From Apoderus coryli (Eukaryota; Arthropoda; Insecta; Coleoptera; Attelabidae): 64,000 nt of DNA. The position numbers and the translations under genes are program-made. The stretch's first letter is position 1. Every line of letters begins with the position of its first letter. The notes under the pieces are model-generated. The model saw nothing but the letters and a program-made list of their open reading frames with translations, had not been told where the DNA came from and did not search any database. Positions 1-10,385 of the stretch are shown in pieces. The DNA lies in assembly GCA_911728435.2 (NCBI GenBank), contig OU452198.1:42933902-42997901 (forward strand). The letters run 5' to 3'.

Positions 1-190
1 TTTCTAAAGTTAGTTTAAAATGATATAAAAAACCAGAACTCGATAGCCCTTTGTAATATCAATACCGACTGCAGCCGTCCATAGGTGCAACCTTTTAACT
101 TTTCATAACAACACATGCCCTACGATATTTTAAAAATCCTTTATGTATTAACAATAATGTATGTTCATTTGTATAAAAGTATACTGTATT
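1..190. repeat. Duplicated block A, copy 1
   Basis: This stretch recurs in the same orientation at about 60712-60860 with scattered substitutions. Both copies contain a recognisable cgatagcccttt/cgatatccctttgta core. It lies on the 3' side of the LINE at 333-1527. It has no coding potential and marks one edge of a duplicated, later rearranged segment. Confidence 0.8.
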
Positions 191-332
191 TTTCCTTGCC
201 GCTCCAACACGGCAACATATAAACCTACGCTGAAAAAGACTGTTTTTGTTTTTAGAAGATAGGCATAGATTCACACGTACCTAGTCCGTGTTTGAACAGC
301 AAGGAACATACCTTTCTACAATAATACTATTG

Positions 333-1527
333 TTTTATTTTTTTTTATTTATTCTTTACTCCTCAGAATGATAACATATACAATGATATGTCACATTATG
401 GGATAGTCAATAATATTACATACAACACAAAAACAATAATATTCATACATAACCCGCTATAATTCGGGACTTAAAACTATTCATTGTATAATTTAAAAAC
501 TCGTCTACTGAATAAAAACATTTCTCTATAAAAAAGGTTCTCAGCTCCAGTTTCAATTTTTTGATAGAAATGTTTTGAAACTTTTGTATTTTTAAAATTT
601 TATTGAAACATTTAACACCTATGTAGTTAGGGTTCTTTTGGCCAGTAGTTGATCTGGAGAATGGTAATACCAAGTTATTTTTATTTCTAGTATTGTGACT
701 ATGTATATCTTCTGATTTAGGCAATATTTCATTTTGTTTTTTTATATGTATTATAAGTGAGTACATGTATAGTGAAGGGAATGTCATTAACTTTAATTTT
801 TTAAAATGGTCCTTACAGGAAGTAGTTTGAGAGATTCCCTGCACCGCTCTGATGATCCTTTTTTGAGTTCTGAACACCCTCGCTGTCCCACTCGCTCCCC
901 CCAAAATATAACACCATACATCAAGGTAGACTGTATCAGACCAAAATATATCAATTTAAGAATATCATTCGATACAGTATTTTTTATGTTGTTTATTAGG
1001 AATATGTAGCTGGATAATTTCTTTACTACAGCGTCTATATGCGTGCTCCAGATCAATTTATTGTCTGTATATATTCCCAAGAATTTGGTGCTACTGACCT
1101 GTTCAATAGATTTATCTTTGGCTCTTATTAAATAACTTCGGTCCATGTTCCTATTTGACATTGAAATTGGGAGAAAAACAGTTTTTGATGCATTGAGTGC
1201 CAGTCCATTGTGTTCGCACCATCTCTGCATCGCGCCAGCTAGGGCATTAGCAGACCGTACCAATCCACTCTCATCCCCGGCTGAAACAAGGACACTTGTG
1301 TCATCCGCATAAAGAACGGGCAGGCCAAAAACCCTGAAACCGTCCGGCAGGGTATTAATAAATATATTAAATAAAGTTGGCGATAAACATGAGCCCTGTG
1401 GTATCTCATTGTTCACAATTCTCACCCCTGAACGAACGCCCGCAATCTCTACTTGCTGGGTACGATGCATGAGATAACTTCCTATCCATTTAGACGTTGT
1501 TCCACGCACTCCAACATCCTCCAATTG
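333..1527 (-). pseudogene. 5'-truncated jockey/CR1-type LINE, RT fragment (copy 1)
   Basis: This is the C-terminal half of a non-LTR retrotransposon reverse transcriptase, which copies element RNA into DNA at the insertion site. The minus strand reads the RT palm: a GIPQGSCLSP box, then LYADDTSVLVSAGDES (the catalytic YADD), then a QRWCEHNGLALNASKT thumb-side block. The frame shifts near 897, where a C-run is one base shorter than in the sister copy at 61580-63290, and continues to about 443. A T-rich tract at 333-350 is the 3' poly(A) tail seen on the plus strand. Homology to the sister copy stops abruptly at about 1527, so this copy is 5'-truncated. It has no endonuclease domain and is dead. 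Confidence 0.9.
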
Positions 1528-1777
1528 GTTAATACTTGTTATGCATATAAGTAGGTACACTTATAATATGCTTGTGATATTATAAACTAACAACAAATTT
1601 TACTCACTTAGTCAGTGACATTTTCTATAAACGTAAAAATTTTATATGTGTATTCGTCACTTCATAATTTTCAGACCTTAACTGATGATAAATGTTTAAA
1701 AGAAGACGCTGGCTTTGCACATGTAAATCTTGATGCTTAAACTCCCACCGTGTTCCGCTCGTGTCATATACTGGCCG

Positions 1778-1945
1778 TTTCTGATACAGTGACTGCAAAA
1801 AGTTTCATGCACATGAGAATTTATTAAAAATCATCTAATTTGAGAGATCTTTCATTTTATTAATCTAGGAAATACTATTGAACAGATCATGGTTACAATA
1901 TTCTGCCACCGTGTTTTACTGTCTGACACAAATTTTCTTGTTTAA
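1778..1945. repeat. Duplicated block C, copy 1
   Basis: This block starts tctgatacagtgactgcaaa and ends ccaccgtgttttactgtc. It matches about 61002-61160 in direct orientation with small indels. In this copy block C follows the LINE. In the other copy it precedes the LINE. Confidence 0.8.
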
Positions 1946-2377
1946 ATTCCACATTAAGTCTTCGCCATACCATATGATGTCCATCCGATTATATTTAGAT
2001 TAATCTAAGAAAATAACACGTTGCCAAAAATTAATTGTTTGATTCGTATATTTATTTGCAAACTCTAATCCTTTTTTTTTCGATTAATCATTAACCCAAT
2101 ACATTTTCCAGTCACTGTGGTTATTTTTATTACTGTCGGTATCCTTTGGCAGGCATGATTTATGATACCTCTCTTATATACGAGGGAGAAATGTATCAAA
2201 AAACGCTGCATTCGATGCGCTTTTATAATGTAAAGAGGCATGGGAACGGATAGCCCCGGTAGATTCATTAAATTTATATATTTTACATTGACTTTGGATA
2301 CATTATACAATTTTTTTTTTGTAGAGACAAAAATTAAATAATTACACTATATTTTTCTTAATTTTAATAAACATTAT
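1946..2377. other. 3' flank of host gene 1, no further gene seen
   Basis: This is AT-rich sequence immediately downstream (minus strand) of the gene 1 stop codon. It should hold the 3' UTR and poly(A) site, but no canonical signal stands out. Open frames here are short and low in complexity. Confidence 0.5.
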
Positions 2378-2634
2378 TTACCACATAATATAAGTATAGG
2401 CAATGAAACTAAGTACTAAATTAAAACTAAACAGTGCAATATTATATTTAACAATAGTTGCTTTATTTTTAAGTTTTCTCAATCCTAACTGATTCGGTTC
2501 ATCAACTTCGTTACCTAACTGGTTGCCCGCTGCTAAATACCAGGTTTCCTGAGTGGTGGGCACTGACGGAATCCATGACGGAGTCTTTGGTTTGGATTCG
2601 ATATGAAATCCAGTATTTTTTGCTGATGGAATTG
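2378..2634 (-). CDS. Gene 1 terminal coding exon 7
   Basis: The acceptor is tttatttcag|CAATTC. It reads IPSAKNTGFHIESKPKTPSW, then WYLAAGNQLGNEVDEP, a basic segment, and a hydrophobic C-terminus ending AYTYIMW-stop (TAA at 2380-2378). Confidence 0.78.
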
Positions 2635-5600
2635 CTGAAATAAATAAATAAATTCATTTTGAGCAGGCAGCATTAATACAAAGTTCAAAGCCGGTGCTGG
2701 GATTATAAGTTTCCTAGCGCGAATCGTAGTTATGCGTCAGAATTAGGTACCTGGGAGGACCCTTGGCGTTGGTGAGGATTGCTAGACGCAGTTTACAACA
2801 CAAATGTTAACAATCAGAACTAAAAGAAGCGCCATCTATTGATGTGTCGCATACTCATAAATTAGTTTTGGCGGGAAATTTAAAATAATATTAGTGACTA
2901 ATACTTCCAATAAATTTAAATAGTTACATATTATGATGCAACTATTAATTGTATTTTTTCAAAAACTTATTAAAACGAGATAGTGTTCAAAATACTTTTG
3001 AAAAACTACAAATAAAGTTGCACCATTATATGTTACACGACACAAAACATTAATGGGATCGAAAAAAATCAATTATTATTATAAAACATTTATTATTAAA
3101 ATAGAAACGCACAATTAGCAATATTATTTTACATTTGAATTTAGTCAAAAAGTAGGTAGTAGGTACACAATAAAGTTTATAATTTAAAAACATAAATAAA
3201 ATAACAGGCAGCTTGGACTAATTTCGTTCTTGAAATATTCTTTCGATGTGCTAGGGCTAGGCATGGGATCGATGACCATGGGGTAACTTATACTAGGGTC
3301 ACCGACGGATTCCTTTGATGTGGTAGCTCCAGTACTTATGTCTATGTCTCAACTAGAGGGTTCCAATTTTCTTCGTTTTGGACCAGGTGCCTCCTCTATA
3401 AATTCAATTATTTCATAAAAACATGTACCACATTTAATAGAGGTGCGTGGTTTTGTTACCTGTATTAAGATGTAATATTGGTGTTGCATTCCATTTAAGG
3501 TCTCTTCGACACCCAAACTGTAAATCATCCGGAACAAAATGTTTCGCACATACTAGATAACTTTTAAGTAGTTCATCAAAGGGAATGTTAAATAAACGGG
3601 GGTCGTTTATATTTGCCAACCACTTTATTAGCATTTCTGGTTCTTTATTAGGGTTCGGAAATCGGAAAAAACTACCATTCTTAGTCTCACAGTTGGGAAC
3701 AAAACGTTTTTTTTTGCCGGTCGAACTTCTCCAACAAAAAGAGCCATAATAATTAAAATAGCACACACTGAACGCAATTTGTATGCACAATTTACAATTA
3801 AACAAACTTTTAAACAAGACTCGCACTCTTTTTTCAAACTCTTAACGCAAAAAATCATATTAAGACTTGAAATTATGCCACACCCTTTTGTGGGTAATAC
3901 CAAAATTTTTTAAACATAAAATAGGGGGATGGGGGATGTTTTGTGATTTTAAAATGAAAAATTTTTTTTGGCAACACCTAGCGATAGGCAGTCAAACTAA
4001 GCGTAGTAGAACAGACAGTTTTCTTCACTTTTCGTTTGCAGCGCCTCTCGTGACTGTTCGCATAGTTAAAAACAGTGTTCCAGTCTCTGCCATTTAAGTT
4101 AATCTTCTAAAGGGGTATGTTTGGTGGTTTACATTAAAATTCAAAGAATGGTATTTAGGTAAATTTTATTGGCTTTATCTGAAGACTAAGAATAACCAAT
4201 AGATGTTCCATGTTAAGCAGATAAGTTGAAATATCTAATTTATAGCAACACCCCAAACAAACACTTAAAGAAAAATACCCACTAAAGAAACAAAATACTC
4301 TACAGATATTGTTCAAAATTAAAAACTGAATGAAACTATTATTTAGATTTTTGGCTTACTTGTAAATCTACTTGCGACAGCCTGATCACCTAACATGCCT
4401 GTCCATGTTGGTGACGTTGTACTCGCCACCCAACTTGGCGACACTGATGCCACTTGTGATGGTCTCGTTGATGACAATTCAATTGAACGTAATGAGACTG
4501 TGCTAGGTGTCGTTGTAGTTGAGCTAAAATCCGTCCAACTGTTTGATCTGCCATATGAAGATGGTCTTGAGCGCGTGCCTAATTGAGAGGTCGGTAGTGT
4601 TCCTGTAAAGCCAAAATAATGTTCAAGCACCAACATTACATAATGTATTTTGCATTTGTGGCTTAAAATGAGTGTGATGGATTTGGTAGATGTTTCATCC
4701 CTGAGGTAAGTACCTAACAGAAAATTCATTGCTCTAATTGATTCCGCAATCTACAAATTTCCATGGTGTTCCTAAACGCTAGAAAATAAACCACAACTGA
4801 TACATTTTATTGTTTTGACTGATTTTGATTATTATTCTGGGTAACTTTTATTTTCGGTTTTCGTGGTTCCTGGGCTAATACGAGGGCTGCCTTTTATCTT
4901 TCAGGATTAGAGAACAAAAACAAATATTAATCATCGAAAATTATTATTATTATTAGTTCAGACAGTAAGCGGTGAAACCGATGAGACTGTCGCCCGACTT
5001 GTAAAAGATAAAACTCGGCTCAGTGCATAAAAACACGACGATTTACTATAACCAGTAGTGGACCATGCAGCTGCCCCGATCTTTAAGCGTAATGTCCAGT
5101 CTGTTCTTAAAACTATTCACTGTTGGCGCAGATACAACCTCCTCCGACATATCATTCCACGCATATACCACTCTATTTGACAGAAAGTTTCTTCGAGCGA
5201 GCTTGGCGCATCTTTCTTTGCACAATTTCTTGCTGTTACCACGTAGGCTCGGATTTCTATTAAGATGAAAGAGATCCAAGTTTATTGTGTAATGTCCGCT
5301 AAGAACCTTATTCGTCTGTATCAAGTCGCCATGACGACGCCTTTCTTGAAGCGTTGTTAAGTTCAAAGTTCTTAGCCGATCTTCATATGGCAGGTGGCAC
5401 AGCGCTTGTGGAAGCTCGGTAAATCTTCTCTGAACCCTCTCCAAAGCCTCAATATCCTTAACAAAATAAGGAGACCATACACTATTGGCATATTCCAGGC
5501 CCGGCCTTACAAACGACTTGTACAGCTTCAGAACCATGTCATTGGACCTGGATCTAAATGCTTTCTGGATCAAATACCACAATTTGTTGGCCTTCTTCAC

Positions 5601-8541
5601 TACCGCCGAATCACTTTATTGTTTTTCGATATATTCCCCATGAAGATCTATACACTTTTGCATGCGTTTGAACCAATTGTCGAAGTCCTTTGGCCACTCT
5701 GATTCAGGTATCTCCAAAACATAATAAGAAGTCATTCGGTGCCAAGTCAGGACTAAACGGCGAATGACTCATCAAATCGATGTTTTGGGTGCTCAAAAAT
5801 GCAGTTGTTTGAGCCGATGTGTGAGAGCTCGCATTGTCGTGGTGAAGAGTGATCCGTCTTCGGCGGTTGGTTTTCCTGATTTCTTCGAAGACAACTGGCA
5901 AACAAATGGTTATGTACCACTCAGAATTGACTGCTCTGCGTTGTTCTAGTGGTACGGTTGCGACATGTTCAGTTTTTCCGAAAAAAACAGGCGACCATTT
6001 GCTTGGAAGTGTTTCGTGCGCGAACAACTTTTGTTGGATTTGGCTTATCTTGAAACACCCATACAGTCGACTGCTGCTTACTTTCGGGCTCATACGCGTA
6101 AATCCACGATTCATCACCTGTCACGATGTCAGACGTGTTTCGAAGCACCGCGGGTTGCCAAATCCCGAAATATAAAAGGCAACCCTCATAACAGTGTTTT
6201 GTTTTAATAATAATAATCAGTTTATTTTGACTTGAAGTTTTTATTAATGGGGAGCTACTTGACAGATTTTTAATATCTTGATAACTATTAATACAGCGTG
6301 TTAAATAAATGGCTTAAAAATGCATCTCACACACATTGTTTTCTTGAATTTCCTCGTAGAAAATCGTATTCACCTCCTTCTCACACTTTAATTGCGTTTC
6401 AGCAGAGGTATATAAATGATTAAAATACATAATTTTAATGCATTCAATCAGCTTTGAAAAGTAGCCTATTCTATTCTGCAAAAAGGAAATTTTCTATTAT
6501 AGGCAGCGCTGCAATATATACTAACGGGCGTACAGTCCGTCTCTGTCTAAAATTGGCAAAAAAAGACCCAATTTGGAGCCACTAAGGCTCCAGTTTCGCC
6601 GAAGGCGCTGCCTATAATAGAAAATTTCCTTTTTGCACAATAGAATAGGCTACTTTTCAAAGCTGATTGAATGCATTAAAATTATGTATTTTAATCATTT
6701 ATATACCTCTGCTGAAACGCAATTAAAGTGTGAGAAGGAGGTGAATACGATTTTCTACGAGAAAATTCAATAACTTGTAACCTGATGATGAAGATGCTTC
6801 GCTTGTTCGTACTGGTAATTCTGAAGATGGTAACCATGCAGTAGTTGACACCCTTGGTGGTACAATACGTGATGGTGGAGCGTCTTGAATTGTGGTGTCT
6901 TGCTGTTGGACAGTACTCCATGGATACACCTCACTCGATGACGTTGATACTGGAGCTGCGTCAGATCGTCCTGAATGAGTCAACGTTGAGTCTGCTGACT
7001 GGCAGTCACCTGTATTGGGACTGTCATATAAAATTATTGTATATTCTTTTTTTATATATTTTTATTATGTAAAATGTAGGAATTGAGGTTCTCAAAACAA
7101 CCCCATGTAAAGATGGAGAATTCACAGCATCATGACAGACTGACTCTAGGGTTTTTTTTATGAATGATAGTCCGGGATTCCTACTTTAAGATGATTTTAA
7201 CTGGAGCCAACTTTACTCTTTTCTCTCTTCCCAGTGTCGGGAAAGTAAAACTTACATGTAATTTAAACATTGGTCCTGAAGGAATCTTAAAGCTTTGTCA
7301 ATGATTTGTCCAGCAAACCTGGCTGCAGGTCCATCTGATACACCTCTATCACATAATCTTCTAGTTTCCCTTTGAACGCATTGCTTAAATTTTTCGTGCG
7401 AACTAAAACATATTTAAATGGTTTATTCTAAAATTTAAATTTTATATTGAGTTACCAACAAAGTGTTGATTTGGATATAATGTCGCCTTGATCAACTTGG
7501 TCCACAAGAAGATTGTAATGATCACCGCAATGGATGTGTTGTATGATTGTATTTTTGATGCATGGAGCATACTTTAGATACTCTGGAAAAGAAATAATGT
7601 ACCTATACAATAAAGTTTATTTAGTTATACAAAGAAAATTAAATAAACTAACTTGTACGAATTTGGATTTGAACCCACATCTCCCAATATCCGGTCAGGT
7701 GTTTTAACCAATTAACTTTGACAGATCCCTGCCAAAGGCATCATTTCGGAGCTCTACCCGATGATCTGCAGAAGGAGCAAGATGTCTTACAGGTCAAGCT
7801 CCAAATCATTAGGGTAGTCGTGCAACTTGCCTTGATCTATGCCAGTCCAGCATGGGGATACGCGACACCATCGTAATTGAAACGATTAGAGGCGACGGAG
7901 AACAAGGCAAAAAGGATGGCAGTGGGTGCACCTTGGTTTGTGTCAAACCCACAGATCCGAAGGGGCCTCAAGCTTGACTCCCTGAGAGACGGCTTGAGGT
8001 TGAGAGCCCAGCAGGTCTTTGCAATGGCAAACCCACTGATTCGCGAAGCAGTCAACTACAATGTAGAAGACGGTGCCAGGCCATACCGGAGAACAAAATA
8101 TGGAAATACTGTTTAACCCAAATTATATTCTTTGCAATGTGTATGAAGAATTTCATTTTGTACCTTTCTGATACTGTGGCTGTCGACACATCTGATGCAC
8201 ACTTTCGATAGGACTCTCCACAGCTCTGTTAAAGGTCTTTCTTTGTTGATCTGTGAAACATTCTTCGGTATATCGCTTCAGACAATCCACAAATTGATTC
8301 CATGTAAAACACACTTGATCTATATCGTTCAAGTTGTCTGGAAAAACTAAATGGGCCTCCTGCAAAAATATAAGAAAGCGGATAGGTTGTTACATTGTCG
8401 AAACTAAGTACTTATATAACTCACTCTAACTAAAGGATCTGCTATTTTAACACATCTGTCGTACTCGTTCCTTGAGCAGTCCAATCGTGCCTCTAACAAT
8501 AATGGTATCAGTCCTAATATGGATATCCGTAACCACCACAT
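2378..8541 (-). CDS. Host gene 1: secreted Cys-rich protein with mucin-like stalk (T20D4.11 / 27-kDa hemolymph protein-like)
   Basis: The seven coding exons are 8541-8425, 8359-8164, 7582-7456, 7402-7256, 7020-6782, 4602-4360 and 2634-2378. Every junction has GT-AG borders and the phases agree (0,1,2,2,1,1). The total is 1326 bp, or 441 aa. Residues 1-20 are a signal peptide (MWWLRISILGLIPLLLEARL). Residues about 21-195 hold 13 cysteines in helical segments, with blocks such as WNQFVDCLKRYTEECF and FKQCVQRETRRLCDRG. This resembles the insect 27-kDa hemolymph glycoprotein / T20D4.11 family, although that assignment is from pattern memory only. Residues about 197-390 are Ser/Thr/Pro-rich, likely O-glycosylated, and include one more Cys. 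The last ~22 residues are hydrophobic (NIALFSFNLVLSFIAYTYIM), suggesting GPI-anchor cleavage or a tail anchor. The start codon directly follows a possible acceptor (tttcag), so an upstream 5' UTR exon is likely. The introns are full of transposons. Confidence 0.8.
3186..3745 (-). pseudogene. THAP-domain pseudogene in intron 6 of gene 1
   Basis: The minus strand encodes a THAP zinc-finger, a C2CH DNA-binding fold shared by P-element transposases and host regulators. Visible landmarks are FVPNCETKNGSFFRFPN, MLIKWLANIN, SYLVCAKHFVPDDLQ and the closing ATPIL (the AVPTIF position). The expected first Cys is Arg (CGT rather than TGT) and no start Met precedes it. A donor-like G|GTAACA follows the domain. 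A putative second exon after tttatag reads EEAPGPKRRKLEPSS and then hits an in-frame TGA, with open frame continuing beyond. This is a degenerate THAP protein or P-like relic and is not part of gene 1. Confidence 0.7.
4360..4602 (-). CDS. Gene 1 coding exon 6 (Ser/Thr-rich stalk)
   Basis: The acceptor is gctttacag|GAACAC and the donor ACAA|GTAAGC. It encodes GTLPTSQLGTRSRPSSYGRS followed by Thr/Ser-rich sequence ending ASRFT. The first two bases complete the Gly codon begun in exon 5. Confidence 0.78.
4881..6188 (-). mobile_element. Mariner (DD34D) with internal deletion, interrupted by a CR1 LINE
   Basis: Terminal inverted repeats CGAGGGCTGCCTTTTATC (left) and its counterpart ending GGCAACCCTCA (right) are flanked by TA at 4879-4880 and 6189-6190. 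The minus strand encodes the C-terminal catalytic half of a mariner transposase: HVATVPLEQRR, NSEWYITICLPVVFEEI, LHHDNASSHT (second Asp) and SPDLAPNDF (third Asp). Comparison with the longer copy at 30189-31434 shows that the N-terminal half is deleted; the break joins the reading frame to the right terminal repeat at GCG/GGTTGCC. A CR1-type LINE sits at 4943-5606. The element lies in intron 5 of gene 1 and is non-autonomous. Confidence 0.85.
4943..5606 (-). mobile_element. CR1-type LINE 3' fragment inserted in mariner
   Basis: The minus strand reads the RT C-terminus: RPGLEYANSVWSPYFVKDIE, LERVQRRF, CHLPYEDRLRTLNLTTLQER, RRNFLSNRVVYAWNDMS. The same family occurs at 33177-37112. The 3' end is a (TAA)n-type tail, seen as TTATTATTATTATTA at 4943-4957 on the plus strand, abutting mariner sequence. 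Mariner sequence resumes at about 5607 (tcactttattg). The insertion is therefore younger than the mariner. The copy is heavily 5'-truncated with no open endonuclease or palm domain. Confidence 0.85.
6344..6770. repeat. Foldback hairpin, 166-bp arms with 95-bp loop
   Basis: The left arm 6344-6509 and right arm 6605-6770 are reverse complements over 166 bp with very few mismatches (for example ttgaatttcc against gaaaattcaa at the outer edge). The loop 6510-6604 is unrelated. No transposase is encoded and no clear target duplication is visible. It is either a MITE/foldback element or an inverted duplication. It lies in intron 5 of gene 1, about 10 bp from the exon 5 donor. The near-identity of the arms implies recent origin or an assembly artefact. 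Confidence 0.85.
6782..7020 (-). CDS. Gene 1 coding exon 5 (start of Ser/Thr-rich stalk)
   Basis: The acceptor is tatatgacag|TCCCAA. It encodes IPNTGDCQSADS and then a Ser/Thr/Pro-rich run ending SEASSSSG. The donor CAG|GTTACA at 6781-6780 is a weak match. A 427-bp hairpin (6344-6770) begins only about 10 bp beyond it on the intron side. Confidence 0.75.
7256..7402 (-). CDS. Gene 1 coding exon 4
   Basis: The acceptor is ttttag|TTCGCA and the donor ACAT|GTAAGT, a near-consensus 5' splice site. It reads SHEKFKQCVQRETRRLCDRG, continues through a GQIIDKALRFL helix and ends in QDQCLNY. It completes the Cys-rich globular domain. Confidence 0.82.
7456..7582 (-). CDS. Gene 1 coding exon 3
   Basis: The acceptor is ttttccag|AGTATC and the donor TGTTG|GTAACT. 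It reads EYLKYAPCIKNTIIQHIHCG, then VDQVDQGDIISKSTLC. The leading AG completes the codon left by exon 2, which supports the junction. Confidence 0.8.
7652..7722 (-). repeat. tRNA-like SINE relic
   Basis: On the minus strand this reads a tRNA-like segment: AATTGGTTAAAACACCTGAC, then GGGAGATGTGGGTTCAAATC, which contains a B-box-like GGTTCAAATCC. The 5' half and acceptor pairing are not convincing. It lies in intron 2 of gene 1. It is most likely a decayed tRNA-derived SINE, not a functional tRNA. Confidence 0.45.
7747..8105 (+). pseudogene. Jockey-type LINE RT C-terminal fragment
   Basis: Two frames together read ELYPMICRRSKMSYRS and then LIYASPAWGYATPS, an in-frame stop, KRLEATENKAKRMAVGAPWF and GLKLDSLRDGLRLRAQQVFA. 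This is the typical tail of jockey-clade RT (YASPxWG, Q-NKxLRM-xxAPWFV). A frameshift near 7800 and a stop near 7876 make it dead. It lies in antisense orientation in intron 2 of gene 1. Confidence 0.75.
8164..8359 (-). CDS. Gene 1 coding exon 2
   Basis: The acceptor is tttttgcag|GAGGCC and the donor AGAAAG|GTACAA. The exon is in phase 0 and ends one base into a codon. It encodes EAHLVFPDNLNDIDQVCFTW, then FVDCLKRYTEECF, and ends QMCRQPQYQK. It contributes four cysteines. Confidence 0.82.
8425..8541 (-). CDS. Gene 1 coding exon 1 (signal peptide)
   Basis: This exon holds 39 codons beginning MWWLRISILG and ending in ADPLVR, then donor AGA|GTGAGT. It contains the hydrophobic signal peptide and the first two cysteines (DCSRNEYDRC). 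The ATG abuts a CAG preceded by pyrimidines, a possible acceptor for a noncoding first exon. Confidence 0.8.
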
Positions 8542-10195
8542 CTGAAACAACAAGTTTTAGGTTAGATTAGACCTAGGCTTGTACTTGGGGGTTCGCCAAG
8601 TATGATATCTCAGCAAGTGCAAAGTTTGAATGCTGGAGATGAATGACGAAGATTATATTTTTGTCGTTCGTACCTAAATGCAATTCAAACTAACAAAATT
8701 CTTTGTCGCACATATTATGTACTGATGATTCTTGTTTTACTCGACGAGGTGTTGTGAATTTTCACAATCAACCCCTGAGTCCTGAGGGTTGTGTACCTAC
8801 CTATTCATATTTATATATATTATGTATATTATTTGATGATTATTTATTTTACCCCTCATTTATTTTGTCTTTGTCACTCAATTAGCTGTACATCTAAAAA
8901 CGCTTGAAGAGGCAATGCCGGACTTACCATCTTTGTTTCACACATTAATGTATTGCTGCAGTAATACCTACTATGCTAGACAGAATTGTGCGACTCCAAT
9001 TGTTATTAATGTGTTTACGTTTAACGTTGATAGAGGAATGTGTACTCTTACAATAAATACTTTGAAAATAAAATACGTACATGAGTACATTCCTGCGATG
9101 AATGAATATGTAATTTATAGCAAAATACAATAGATAATCAACTCAACTCACATTAAAGTGACGTACAATTTACATGACTCTTATTTTCATAATTTAAGTA
9201 TATAATAGGTACACAATCTATCAATCTGTGCGCAATTTTTTAACAGTAAAAAAATCCTAATTGGTTAAAAAGTTAGTGTGGCACTGCCTCACTTGCCTCA
9301 TAGGACTAGCCGCCCCTGCAATCATCACGTATGTTTTGTCTGGATTGGAATTTCAAAGAATCACATGTTCGGTTCCTATATTTTACCAGAATGACTGGAT
9401 GCGTAAACTTTTTGAATACAGAGCATGGTGATATGTTTGACGAAATTCCACTAAATACTAGAAGAAGGGTGTGGTTCATTTAATGTTTCTGCTAAGGCGT
9501 TAGTGGCCTAGGAATTATTTATAATAAATTGTTTTAGGTATATATTAAGAAAATGATTACATATTATTGTATTTTTAACTCGCAGGTGTCACGCAACATG
9601 CAAATTTAATAGAAGCAATATTGTGTCTTTGTTAAGGGGATTGATATTTGCATGACTTAATTCTTAATGGAAATATTGGAAAGGACAATATTACGGTCAA
9701 TTCCTATTTAAATAGAAAATGGAATTAGATATATAAAATCTAGGTTACTCAATATGATGACTTTGAATTTAAATTGATATATTAGTTCTTGCTCAAAATA
9801 TAGAGAAATGTTCATATGTTAGAGAAATGTGGAATTTATTTGAAATTCAAGACGTTCCCACCTATTTTGCAATTATATATATTTACAAAGTAGTGAATTG
9901 TTGATTGCATAGGTACATAATAATTTTATTCATAGTGTTTGTTATAATATGTAGTGTGGTTTGGGTTGTTTTTGTTGGAATAAAACCAGAATATTTTTGT
10001 AGCAACTGACTTATGACTCTAGATTGGGTGAAGAGCGAAATGTAAATACGTCTTAACCTGCGTCACCTTACAATAAGAGCTGCATAGAAATAACACTTGC
10101 ATCTATACGAGCAAAATACTTTCTTAGGAGGAGGTTTACTACATGCATCCAAAACTTTCCCGGCAAGATAATATAATATAATCTACAAACAGAAA
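8542..10195. other. Upstream region of gene 1, no further gene seen
   Basis: This is about 1.65 kb of AT-rich sequence. It should contain the gene 1 promoter and any noncoding first exon. A pyrimidine tract with cag at 8542-8548 could be the acceptor for a 5' UTR exon. Short open frames, for example at 8915-9133, resemble no known protein. Confidence 0.4.
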
Positions 10196-10385
10196 TTTAA
10201 TAATTATTATTATAATTCTATTATTTTTAATAAACTAACCTAACAAAATCCCTAAGTACTTTATTCAAAAATTAGAAATTAAAAAAAAGTTGGCAGAGCT
10301 TAAATTCGAACCCAGGACTTTCCGCATGCAAACACGCGCTCTATCAATAACCCCAAAAATCCTTATTAAATTAGTTCATTATATT
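10196..10385 (-). mobile_element. tRNA-Ala-derived SINE, copy 1
   Basis: The minus strand reads TTATTGATAGAGCGCGTG, TTTGCATGCGGAAAGTCC and TGGGTTCGAATTTAAGCTCT, the anticodon arm (UGC) and B box of a tRNA-Ala-like head. A T-rich linker and a tail (tttttgaataaagta, then tagtttatt) follow. A second copy in plus orientation lies at 24796-24985. Shared sequence outside the tRNA head identifies a SINE family rather than a tRNA gene. Confidence 0.75.

Noticed and set aside
6773..6983. Minus-strand ORF running into the hairpin arm
   Set aside because: The supported exon ends at 6782 at a splice donor; the continuation is read-through into the intronic hairpin.
8915..9133. Possible 72-aa protein
   Set aside because: AT-rich, open frames on both strands over the same bases, no family resemblance.
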